Assembly (NCBI GenBank): GCA_004026145.2
Contig: CP034980.1
Span: 8,856,667-8,920,666, forward strand
Direction of reading: 5' to 3'
Source of the DNA: Takifugu bimaculatus
Lineage: Eukaryota > Chordata > Actinopteri > Tetraodontiformes > Tetraodontidae
Length of the DNA: 64,000 bases
Both the position numbers and the translations under genes were made by a program. Under the pieces are notes generated by a model. The model saw only the letters and a list, made by a program, of their open reading frames with translations. It was not told the DNA's origin and did not search any database. Below, in pieces: positions 38,399 through 50,335 of this stretch; the first letter of the stretch is position 1, and every line of letters starts with the position of its first letter.

Positions 38399-41300
38399 TT
38401 CTGAAACTTTAAATAAAATAAAATAAGCAAGAAAAAGACCAAATATTACAAATTTAGTCTATGCATGGATTTTATTTAAAAATACTTCATATTTCAGGTA
38501 TAAACTGTTTGATTAAGAGGAAATTAGCTAGTTAGTTTGGAGATTTACAGTTTGTAATATGCCTAAATAGGTTTTGTTCCAGATTAAACATTGATGTTCC
38601 AGATTAACATTGATGTTGTTACTCTGATACTGCAGATAAGCACTTGAAGTCAGTAAATGTATCGTGGCAATTAGAGAACCCACGATCATAAATAAATGTT
38701 TGTTTTCTTGGCCCATTATCTTGTGAGACCGGTATTAATCCCCTTGTGTATTTTATTCATGTTTTATTCTCGCAGACGCATGGACGCAGGCACGAGCAGA
38801 CAAAACCGCTGTGCTCCAGCAACACGTCCCGGTGTTTGTTGCTGTTCCTCTAAATCCAACCTTAATCCAGCGCCACTGATAGTAATCAGGCTGCTGATGC
38901 TGCGTCTGTATTTTCTAGCGTGCAGAGGAGTCAACAGCAATTTCAGAGAGCCCAATAAATACAAACAGCTGCTTCGGATGTAGGACGTTGTTTTCCCAAG
39001 AGTCATTTGGCCATTCCAAGATGACAGGCCACAGTCAGGGAAAAAAAATGGAAGATTTATTTATTTATTGGTCTGAATGCTCTCGCGCTCTCCAACACAC
39101 TCTCACACTCACACTAACCCATACACACACTTTTTACTTTGGCCCAAAAGGCCCAGCATGCTTTGCTCTATCGCGTAGCCATTCCTTTTTTAGTTGCATT
39201 TGCAGGAGACTTAAAAATACGACGTGATGGCAATAGGTTTAGAGCGGGGAGATGAAACAGACATGAGGTGTAAATTATTCACCTCGCTGCACCCTGCTGT
39301 GCTGCAAGGCAGTGCCGCACTTCTTCTCCTCGTCCGCCAGAACTTACCAAACCACACTGAGCTCCACTCTTAACTCATGCTGCTCTTTGAAAACAGGAAA
39401 CCAGCTGATTAGCCGTACAGGTCCTCTGGTTCCATGCATCCTTTATTAATAACGTGGAAAAATGGAGCAATAATTCGGTCAAAGAACCTTTTCTCATATA
39501 AACCTAGAAAATTCATTTATTTTGAATATGTTGCAATTTGTAAGACCAACATCCAGCACTTTTATGAGGAAATGTTCCCCCCCCCAGCTTTTTTATTTGT
39601 GTACTCATGAAGGTTACCATGGAAGCGATATTCAAGTGCACCATTAGAAAACATGACAACATAACAAAGACGTGTCTGAAAAGGAACACAGATTGAGTTG
39701 TAAGATTCTAAAACAGACGTCTGAATAACGATGTGTTCCAACGGATGTAACATCACTTTTACTTGTGTCACGCTGGTCGTTTTACCTTTTGCAGGCTGCA
39801 AATTTGAAAAAATACCGGCAGGAGAAAAACATGAGCGAAGCCGTCAGAAAAGGTTTTGAATCAACAAATACTCTTTTAGCTGAGTCTTATTCTCCTCTTT
39901 TTTAGGCAGACGTGACCCCTGAACTCCCACCACAAAGCTGAGTAACATTCTGATGTCACTGTCTGGCATACAGCAACTGTACAGTTTCATTATCATGTGT
40001 TTTACTTTATAAACACGTTCATAAGCCTTTAAAAAAATGGACAAGAGATAAACAAGTGTAAATATTTGCAAGAGCCACATTGTTTACAAAAGGAGTCAAA
40101 TGCTGCTTTTGACAGAGCAGGAAAAGTCACACTCTTGTCTCATGGCTGAGGTGTTTTCTGCCTCTACATACCACAAAAAGACCCAGGTGTCTAATTTAGG
40201 CGCAAGTGTGAGGCAATTGCGTCCCTAAACAATCCAGCAGGCAAGGTGTCCGTCATCCGTAGTGACAACCATTGTCCTGGCCAGGCAGAACGCTTGTAAA
40301 ATACACGCCTCACAACATCCTTTACAAGGGTTAGGACCAACATTAATTGTTTATAGAGCTGGACAAAAGCACCGAGACACCCCCCAGACCCGGACTGCTA
40401 CGTTTAAAGGACTTTAAAAGGCAATTATTCATTTTGAACTTGATAGCAGGCAGATTTACCAGTGTTTACCACTTTCCACTGAGTTGTTGGATTGGTTTTA
40501 ATTGTCCCATTGTGGGCTTGTTTTACCTTTAAGCAGCTGATGCATGTTGACACAAAGAGGTGACCGAGCCCCCAATTTAAACTCATTGTTCCTTGGCTCC
40601 AGCCATACATCTTCTGGAGTCTCATTAATTTTAAGTTTATTGCATTAACTCCCCAGAACCTTTGCCAAAAACACCCCGCGAGGAGAACGCTCCCCTGCTC
40701 AGGGTGTCATCGTCGTAGAGGACATTGTAATGGCCGACACGACGGCACTGCTGCCTTCAAAAATTGGACCCGGTTCCAAAACATTTTGAGAAGAAAAACC
40801 TTCAGCACTTGGATTTTATTATGTATTCAAATAAACTTTGATGGTTAAATGGATGATTTTTTTTAAAAAAATCTTTTGGAATGCCTGCTGCACTTTGTAT
40901 GCAGACTGACGTTCCACTCAGCTCTTTTTCAACAACCCAATGTCTCCCCTTACCAAGGCTGCTGAAAAAAGGTCCTTGTCCAAAGTGTAAAAAAAAAACA
41001 CTTTACATGCAGAGCGGAGGCTGCAGCAGTGGTAAACTGGGGGTCCGTGGCAACCAGAATTCATCGGTAAACTTATATTTTAAGATAAATTGGTTTCAAT
41101 GAGTTCCAAACTTTCTGAGGAGTAAAAACAAAGCTCTGGGAAAGAACGTCGGTGGCTCTAGCTTCAAAATCGAACATCCAATTACTCTTGGTTACTTTAG
41201 GCGCTAAAAATAAAGATGGATCTTCATTCTTTGACAGACTGGGAGGCACTCATACGATCTGAATCAGAATTATACAACTAACTTAAGGGACATAACCTTC

Positions 41301-41825
41301 CACTCTCGTATACAAGAAAAGATGATTGTGCTCACCAGAGACCGGTGTTATAAATTTAAATGTGGAGCAGGTATAATATTCAATTCTACCAGTTCAACCA
41401 GCCCGTCAAATCACCCCAGCGTCACCTCGACAGCAACGACCTCGACATGCGTGATCATTCAGGGTAATTTTCAGATCAAACATTTGTTTGTCAGTATGAG
41501 GAAGCTCATGAGACTTAGAATCAACTAAAAGGCAAAGTTCCCTCCAGCGAGCCCCATTCCAAAGGAAAAAGACTTTCTCAGTGGCTCAGAGGGAAGGTGC
41601 CAAGTTGACAAATGCCTGGATCACACTGCGAAGGCAGAGCGGCTCTGTTGGAAAAGGAATGACAGAAAGAGAGAGACAGCCTGGAGCATTTTGGCTCCAG
41701 GTTATAAAAATCCTCACCTAAACCACAAATTTAGCATGTCCAGCCCTGTCAAAGTCCTGCTTGTGCAACCAGGTGAGAGGCAGTGGGACCTGGAAAGCAA
41801 CACAGGACGGTAATAGTTTTCGGCA

Positions 41826-42104
41826 ATGCTGCTTTCTGGCTTGATCCGTCGGAACGCGGCACTCCAGGGCCTGCTGAGGCAGCTGCACCAAACATCTGGA
41901 CGTGGAGCCACGGGGAAAGAGCGACAAAGTCTGTCCACGCAGCGGCAGCAGTCCGCCAGGGTCGCAAACTTTGCATACAGGGGTGGAAAACGCAGACTGC
42001 GACATCACTCATGGGGCTGGCCTGAAGAGAAAGCTACCCAGAAAGACTGCTTGCAACTACCAGTACAACTACCAGCCCCTGCATTCATCAGTAGAAGGTT
42101 GTAG
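41826..42104 (+). other. unrecognised open frame with a presequence-like N-terminus
   Basis: A 92-codon frame starts with ATG and reads MLLSGLIRRNAALQGLLRQL at the N-terminus. It is rich in Arg, Leu, Ala and Ser, and its first acidic residue is near position 32, which resembles a mitochondrial targeting presequence. The later part is rich in Arg and Gln and looks less protein-like. A strong donor (CAG|GTGAGA) lies upstream at 41770. The opposite strand is open too, so GC-rich chance openness is a fair alternative. I recognise no family. Confidence 0.15.
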
Positions 42105-43925
42105 GTAATACAACACTTGTGGCTGGAGGCGAATCGCCATCACCAGCCTGATTGCCCCTCCTGATTTAGGCAACACAGCACTGTTGAATCACCTGTACCA
42201 TTAGAATTGAGGACCTACTCCTTGCACATGCCAGTTTCCGTGATAAATATTGCATTTGAAAGGTAGACGTAATGACAATCGGTCCTATTACAGTATCATG
42301 AGGGCTGGAGATCGCCATCCAGACAAAGCGCTGAACTGTGGGTCCCTTGTTTACATAAAACGACTTAACGCGAGACACTGATGGCACAAACCACATTTTG
42401 CCGAAGCCTAGTGTTGCTCTGAAGCCAGCAGAGAGATTCACTTTCTGTGTTTAAGTTAAGCGATGGCAGAATTGCCTCCTCTGCCCACATGGAGGCAGAT
42501 TAGGAGCAGTACAACGGTCTATTTTTGGATCTTAAAACAGAATTTGAGCACACTCGGCCTTAGGAACACTTTTTTGTCTGTAAGAGAGGAAGTGGGCAGC
42601 GGTGGGACAGGAAACACAAAGCTGATTTTCCTGGTGGAAATCTCTTTAGCCTACCAGTAATTTAGAGAGGAAAAACACAATGGATGCTCAAGCATGAGGC
42701 TGAACTCCAGCCTGGAGGTCTCAGAACTTGGTGTCGCCCATTAACATTCAGCCTCCTGGAATATGAATTTACCAGCTGGAACTATACGCAGTGACCAGAC
42801 ATAATGTCCCCCATTTTGCAGGTAAAACGTCTCACTGGTCCTCACTGTGCAGCAGGAACACTCCAAACCCACACACACCTTCTATGTCCATCTTTTATTA
42901 AGGCTGAGCAAAACTAAACTTTGTCTAGACACTACTTCCTGAGATTTTAAAATAATACAATTAAAAATGAGTTTTTTAATGCATCCTATTTCAACTGAAT
43001 TGGCAGGAAAGTAGTTTAATAAGACTCCAAGAGAAAAAACACTAATGACAAATGTTCCTCTTTGGCATCAGTAAATTTGATAACGGTGGTTATGCCCAAC
43101 TCACATCCTTGGGCTGAGTATCTGTTCTTGCAGAGGGAGTTCAGCCCTCAACCCTCCTCATTTGTTCCTGCACCTTTCCAATTAGACACTGCTGATTGGC
43201 GGAGGTCCCAACAAAGCTCTGACACACACTCCTGACCCTCACATTCACACAGGGCTGAGACCAGCAGGGGGTTCATAGTCACCATTTATTAGCTTAGCAA
43301 TGATGAAAAGAATGCTTCACTTCTCTCCTCTGCGTGGCTAAAAGCAGTCAGGTTATGACTTTCAGTAGTCGGGAAAGAATAAGAAGAATAAACATTCTGA
43401 GGTGGATCGTTTGAAGACTGGTTTGAAGAAAGAGCCGAGAGGACACCTCCGTCTCCGGTCTGCTGGCATCCCAAGGACAAGATCTGTTGAATGCGTCCGA
43501 AATGGTCAAAAATGTTGGCCTACTTCCTTATGAGCTGCATAAATAAAGGAAGAAATACAAGGAATATGCTGCAAGTTTCACCAGCAGGGTCCATACAAAC
43601 AGCCTCTGAAAGGAAAGGCAGCAATGGTTAGACAAGAGTGACATCTAGAGGTTTGGTGAACTCACACGTGCTGTCCTCAATCCAGCACGATTCCTCCATG
43701 TGACTGTGCACACAGCCATTACTAGACCCTGACTGCAAGCTAGCCGTTAAACCATTTAACCTCCTTTAACCACTGCACTGACACTGGCTGCGTAACGACG
43801 ACGATCAGGCTGAATTAATTTGGCTCCAGGCTGCAGCCATCCAATTAGTTGTGCACAATCGTCAAAACGGAAAGTAGTGGGCGCCCCGAGGCTAGAAAAA
43901 AACAGCGTAGATGGCTTCATGAGGC

Positions 43926-43970
43926 ATGGCGGAGGGGATGGCGGCTAATTCTACCGTCAGATGGCGCAAG
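43926..43970 (+). other. unproven first-exon-like segment
   Basis: An ATG at 43926 opens 15 codons (MAEGMAANSTVRWRK) and is followed directly by a consensus donor, AAG|GTGAGT, at 43971-43976. The start context is moderate and a short upstream ORF begins near 43913. I do not recognise the peptide and cannot find a convincing second exon. It also overlaps a CTCF-like word (CAGATGGCGC). It may be a chance ATG-donor pair. Confidence 0.2.
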
Positions 43971-46586
43971 GTGAGTGTGCAGGGGGGAGCCCGTTAAATC
44001 ACGCCAAAACGGAGCGGAAATCCAATGACAAAACGATATCCTGAAACTGATCAATAACAGAGAGCGATTCAATTAAAACCCCCACAAAAGCTCCCCTTTG
44101 TCACAAGAGTGACGCTGCATAAAAGCAGCGGCTCAGCACTGACCCAAACCTCGGCCGGCACCCCCACATACCAAAAGCACATTCGAACGAGCGCATCGCG
44201 TCGGCGGGTTTTGTAGTTGCTTTTCTCACGTCTCCACTTCCTGTCCACACTGGCAGCCTTCTCCGGGCTGCGACACGTCCCTCCCAGTGTTCCCAGCAGC
44301 GGGGACTCAACCAGTCGGTGGGTAGTTTGGGAAATGGCCAGTGAGGCATCACCAGGGCAGAACTAGTAGATCACGGATTGGGTTCGGCCTCCCCCTTGCT
44401 GACGGTGCCCAGGTTGGTCTCTCCACCAGCGAACCAGTCACCTTATTGTCACTTCTCCTCACATAGAGTCGTTTACAGCTTAGGGGGAGCAGGGGAGCCA
44501 TTCTCCCTGGGAAATGGATGTGCAATCACGGCCCTTTCCTTGAAGGTTATTATCCACATTTCTTGGCTCTTCTTCACGGCCGCCGCCGCCGAGCCGATGG
44601 GGAGAAAATGACAATGGTCAGGTTTGCCGAGATGCTGCATTAAGCCACAAGTAGGAGAAATAGCTTTGACACCACAGGCTCTTCAAATCACCACATTGAG
44701 CCGCCTAAATGCCACAGCAATAAGGAAGGAGACAGGCTGCATTTTTCATCACAGAAGGGGGGCTCGTTTCCGAGCGCGAGAGGCTGCCGCGTCGTGCCTG
44801 GCACTTTTCTTGGACCGGGGGAGGTGAAGTGTTGTCAAGGAAGAGCTTCACAGCAGTGGAACAAGCTTTCATTAGGCTCAAATTGAAGGATTTGGCCATA
44901 GCTACAATTCCCTCAACCACCCCACCCCACCCCCTAAACAAGAAATAATGGTCAAAAACAAAAAGATGGAATGACAAGAAGAACATTAGCCAGTTAAACT
45001 GATAAGTAATCATCTCTTTAAACTTAAGGTGTGTTTCACCAAAATGGTTTGACACCAACAAGGTCTATAGGAACTGATCCATATGTAAAGCCTGTCATCG
45101 AGCTTTTCTAATAATACAGATATACACAAGACCAGGCTCTTCAGGGGCACTAATTCAACTGACTGTGTTCATTCCCAGCACGTCAGACACGTTTCACCCA
45201 GTCCATCCTCGGCTGTTAAGCTGTTACTACTGGAAACGTATTACGAGGCATCGTGTTTTCATTAGGACTCAGTTCACATCGTCATCATCACTGCACGATT
45301 TAATCCGCCTCATTCAGTTCAATTAAGAACTCCGGAGGATGGGCCAGACACGCGTGCCCATACGCACACGCAAATGATAAAGAGGGAGAAGGAAGGGGGG
45401 ATGAAAGAGTCCACAGTTGGGGACAGAACCTATTAAACTCCCCCTTTCAGCCCATTTTACCCACCTTCTCATGAGTGGAAAATGATTAACTAGCTGATTC
45501 ATTTTTTTGGTTTGTTCTTTAACACTCTTATTCAACATATGTCCTTGGAAACCATCATTTACTGAGCTCATATTCATCCTGATTAAAAGCTGTTGGAAGG
45601 AACTGGTTTTGTGCTTCCCATTAGTTTGGCAACACATTTACCAACCAAACCTTCCATAAAAGCATCTGATATTATTAACATGCTTATTTCTCTATGTTTT
45701 TACCCAAAAATATAAAATCCTTTTTATTTAACAAAAATGCTAAATGTGGAGTGCAAGTTAATAACTACGATATGCTAAATGCCAGCTAGCTAACACAGTC
45801 GCTTTGAATGTAGAGGTTAGCTTCTCTGACCTTCTGATGTTCTAGACGTGCTCATGGAATTGTTCAACCTCTAGTGTTCAGTATTCAGCATCTATTCATG
45901 TTACAAACTGTATTTGCATATTCTTTTAAATAATTCTTCAGCTGGCAGTGACTTTTCTCAGAGATTATACTCGAAAATTTTCCATTCCTGTATCTGGGAG
46001 AGCCAAAGGCAAAAAGAAGATGGACAGCTGCACCACCCCTTTTTCACCAGGCAAATTAAAGTTTTATTAAAAAAAATAAGGAAAGCATCCGATGAAGGCA
46101 ATAGTAGCTGGTTTTACATGATTACTGGTCGATGGCATTAAAACATAAATACATTTGCAAGATAATCACAAAGCAGCTAAAGGTCATCCTGAACAAATAA
46201 TATTCCACCAAATGTAAAAAAGAAGTCACATTAAGTAGTGAGATATGCTAACACATCCTGACTTTGAAACTTTCCGTTTGTGTCATTAGAGACCATTTCC
46301 CCTTGAAAACTCTGCCTGATAAACATCTGGGAACGAAATCAAAAAAGTCAGTCGCTCAAAATTGCTGCTGCTCAGGTTGTCAAATGCTTGTCAGGCACCC
46401 AGAAGGACACCGGATGTTTGGTGTGCGCTCCGTTTTGGAACACGGTGGGTTTCATTGTAACAAACAGCTTCATATACAAGGTTTGGCAAATGGATCCTTT
46501 AAGCAAGCACAATTTGGAGCGAGTGATTGAAGGTCACACATTAAGTAGTTGCAGAGATGGTGGAGGGGCGCGGAAATCCTGCACCA

Positions 46587-46603
46587 CATTGCCCCCTTGT
46601 GGC
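46587..46603 (-). promoter_or_regulatory. CTCF-like motif upstream of diaph2
   Basis: On the minus strand this reads GCCACAAGGGGGCAATG, a good match to the CTCF core. It points leftwards, towards the plus-oriented motif at 25551. The two would be convergent and enclose the diaph2 promoter. Binding is not demonstrated. Confidence 0.4.
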
Positions 46604-47472
46604 GACACTGCCCATATCAGGTTGTATTTAAAATCCAGCAGTATCATTGAAGTCCTGAAAACATTAGTCTCAACACATTTATATCACCTCATAATGAGGT
46701 TTCAAGGTTGAGGAGCGAATGTAAGAGGACATTTTAGCACAAAGTCAATTAACCCATGTGTTAGTTCTGACACTGACCTTCAACAGAATTTAAACTGCCA
46801 CTGAAAGCAAGGACAGTTTCAGCAAAATATTGCACCAGCTCTTCTCGACTGAATTTTCTAGCCCTGCGATTAATGGGGTGGAAAATCATCAGATTGTAAA
46901 CAGGAGCAGTTGGTTCGCCGTCGTCAGGGGCCAGAGAGTGGCACAAAATGTGACTAATTAACCCAGAGAAATGATCCATGACCCTCGCAACTGCGTGACT
47001 CCGAAGACTGAAGGCGACTTTCCCCACCCGAAGCCGCAGGGGAAGGGACACCCCCGCAATGGCTATTTACCATATTGAGTGCATGTCTTCCGAGGCATTT
47101 CATCTAGTCTAGGTAAAAAGAACACACACGTTCTTTGATGCAGCAGAACTGGACCCAATAGCACGCAATCAACATTGAAAAACCACAAAGATTGTAAAGA
47201 AAACGCGTTAGTGAAGCAGAGAAAGAAAGAGTGATTGTCGGGCAGTGGCTGTTTCACTTTAAAAGCACCGTTTATGCAGATAATTTCGCCACAAAAAACT
47301 GCAATAATTAAAAAAAAAACACCAATGTTGTACTTACTGCAGTGTAACGTAAATGTAGTATTTATTCATCATACCTGAAAACAGACCAGGCCAATCAATG
47401 ACGTCAGTAAGATACCCACCTGACACTGATATTGATCATGGTGTGGCTTATTTAAGTTGCAGTTCCCCTACC

Positions 47473-47490
47473 TGCCAACTGGGGGCAGTA
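47473..47490 (+). promoter_or_regulatory. weaker CTCF-like motif
   Basis: TGCCAACTGGGGGCAGTA matches the CTCF core with one unfavourable base (T in place of A before the G-run). It lies 0.9 kb from the motif at 46587 in the opposite orientation, giving a divergent pair typical of some domain boundaries. This is inference from motif similarity. Confidence 0.3.
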
Positions 47491-48244
47491 AAACGCTGCG
47501 AAAAGCCTGGACTTCAAAGACCCGCAATCAAAGAAACAACTGTACTCTGTTGAATATTCCCTCTGAAATCCCTAAAGAGGAAAGAAAAGCACACACTTGT
47601 GCGAAGTTGTCTCTTTAAAGGAAAATATGCACGAAGTTCACTTTCCTTTAATGTGGTGACTTAAAAGAGAGCAGACAGAATATAAACAGAATAAAGAAAA
47701 AAAACAAAGACAAACACAACACAAAGGAATCAAAGAAATCAAATGAGCTCTTTGAATTTCTAACCCTCGGAGTCAGAGAATATTGTACATGAAACAAGTT
47801 CAGATTATTTTCCTTGTTTCGTGTGTGTTTAAGGCCACAGAAGCGACATAAGTGCGGGCTCCTCATGCCTGTGAAATAATGCTCCAGAAGCCTTTCACTG
47901 CAATCATTCTGCAGGGAAATGTAATGGCGATGGCCTGTAAAACACCTGTGGAGATGCTGCTCCAGAGGGAGGGACGGGGGGGACTTTGTGCACAGAAATA
48001 TTCAAATTCCTCACTCACACACAGAAGACTCCCTGATGGATTTGGCCGTGACATTAGATTTGCACAATCCCGCTCCGATGCACAACGGGAAATACGCAAA
48101 CACGCGAGGGAGCAGCCAGAACAAAGCCTGTGAGACTGACACACTCCAGCTCTGTCGGTTGTTTCTGAGTGGAGAGCCTGGAGTTAAGTCGTCACCTTAA
48201 TTGACGTGCTGTGTCTTTGTGCCCTTAGTGGATTTCAGTTATGC

Positions 48245-48470
48245 CAACTTCTATCTTTGCGAGGACTGACACAGATATAAAGCATTACCCAGCCCCTGAC
48301 TGCAACCCTAACCATCCCACCTCACCCTGACCCCGGCCTAAACCCAATTCTAAACCATAAAACCAGGTCTTAACCCTCAAACAGTCCTTTGGAGTTGAGA
48401 GGATCAGTCTAAATGTCCCCACTTCCCCAAAATGGCCTCACTTTGCTTCCAGAAAGTGGATTTTGCAGTG
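48245..48470 (+). repeat. dispersed teleost repeat next to the TG minisatellite
   Basis: This segment carries GCGAGGACTGACAC, a CCTAACC-rich stretch (CAACCCTAACC, GGCCTAAACCC), AAACCAGGTCTTAACCCTC, and then ATGTCCCCACTTCCCCAAAATG. I recall this order from a repeat that is widespread in fish genomes and often sits beside a TG array. The CCTAA words are part of this element and not a telomeric array. The boundaries are approximate. Confidence 0.55.
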
Positions 48471-49085
<615 letters not shown>

Positions 49086-50224
49086 TTAAGCCCACATTAG
49101 CACTCAGCAGCTGGGGCCTGGTTGCAGCCAGCAGAACACGGCGCCACATGATGAATTTTTGATGCTGCGTTCTGTCCTGTCCTCCTCAGCTGTATCGCCT
49201 ACATGATACGGAACGAGATGTTGGTAGCCAAGTGAAACCTGGGTGACCTCTGGAGGGAGAAGGGGACAGACGGACAGGCAGAAAGGTGCCGCTTCTGCAC
49301 TGACGGGCGAAGTGACAGAAAGAATTAGATGACTGAGACAAGCGGCTGAAATGAGTTTCCTCCGTGGGGCAGGCTCAGGGCGCGGAGCAGATTTCCGAAA
49401 GGCACTTCCACTCAGGCTGCCTCTCCACGTCAAGAGGAGCCAGCTGAGTAGGTCCGGGCATTTGGTTCGGATGCCTTCCTCACGTCTCCCCGGGGAGGTG
49501 TTTCGGGCATGTGCACCCTGAGGGAGCCCCCGAGGCAGACTAAGGAGAATTTAGATCTCCCGTCGAGCCTTGTTGTTCCCCCAGAGGAGGGAAGAAAGGT
49601 AACTGGAGAGAAGGTGGTCAGGCCTTTTCTCAGAAAACCAGAGCAGAACCCGACGTCCGTGCGCATCCATTATTCATGCAGCAAGAATGACAAATATGTT
49701 CACTGTTGCTAGAAAGTGACCAGAGTGGGACTTGTTGGATCGTTGGGTGGATCCTCAGGTGCCCCCCTCACGATTCATGAAAGAAGAGTTCTTTCCTTCT
49801 GCGTTCATCACATCCTACTCAGACGAGACCTATTGGTCTTCTCCCCGGGGGTCCGCTAAGAAAACAAGTATGCTTCGTTAGATTTTAGAAATATCATGAT
49901 CTGGTATTCCAGAATAGCAACAAAAATCACAGTGAGAGCAGACTTACATGATTTACAGTTGATTACAGATTTGGTTCTCTTGTCAGGGAACATTAATGAT
50001 TCATCAAACTGTGCTATTTCATGTTTTTGCCTCCAGTTTTGAGCCTAAAGTTTCTGTGCCATGTTTGTACAATAGACCAAAGCTTGAGTAGTCTTCTCTA
50101 TAATAGCTACAGTTAGAACACACCAATTTTAAAGTGTATCAGAAAGTCCCTCTAACATTGAGCCACGCGCCGGTGGACCGGAGGACCAGGTCACCGCGTT
50201 CATTCCCCAACAATGCAGCTTCAA

Positions 50225-50335
50225 GAACACTTTGGGGTTTAGTGTCTTCAACTCAAGGACACTTTGACAGTGGACCACAGGGGATTGAACCAATCACTCT
50301 CTTATCACCCTCTACACCTGAGCTGCTGCCGCCTC
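50225..50335 (+). repeat. dispersed teleost repeat fragment
   Basis: The words TTGGGGTTTAGTGTCTT, CTCAAGGACACTTTGACAG, GGGGATTGAACC and CACCTGAGCTGCTGCCGCC follow each other in the order of a repeat common in fish genomes (AGTGTCTTGCTCAAGGACACTTCGAC…, TGAGCTACAGCCGCC). The copy is diverged. The reading frame through it (50134-50457) is therefore not a gene. Confidence 0.55.

Noticed and set aside
48300..48380. CCTAACC-like words suggesting an interstitial telomeric repeat
   Set aside because: The units are irregular, and their order matches a dispersed fish repeat. No tandem TTAGGG/CCCTAA array is present.
49184..49238. Segment after CCTCCTCAG reading CIAYMIRNEMLVAK then a stop, considered as a terminal exon
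   Set aside because: It has a good acceptor-like start but only 14 codons, no polyadenylation signal nearby that I can see, and no recognised family. It is probably chance.
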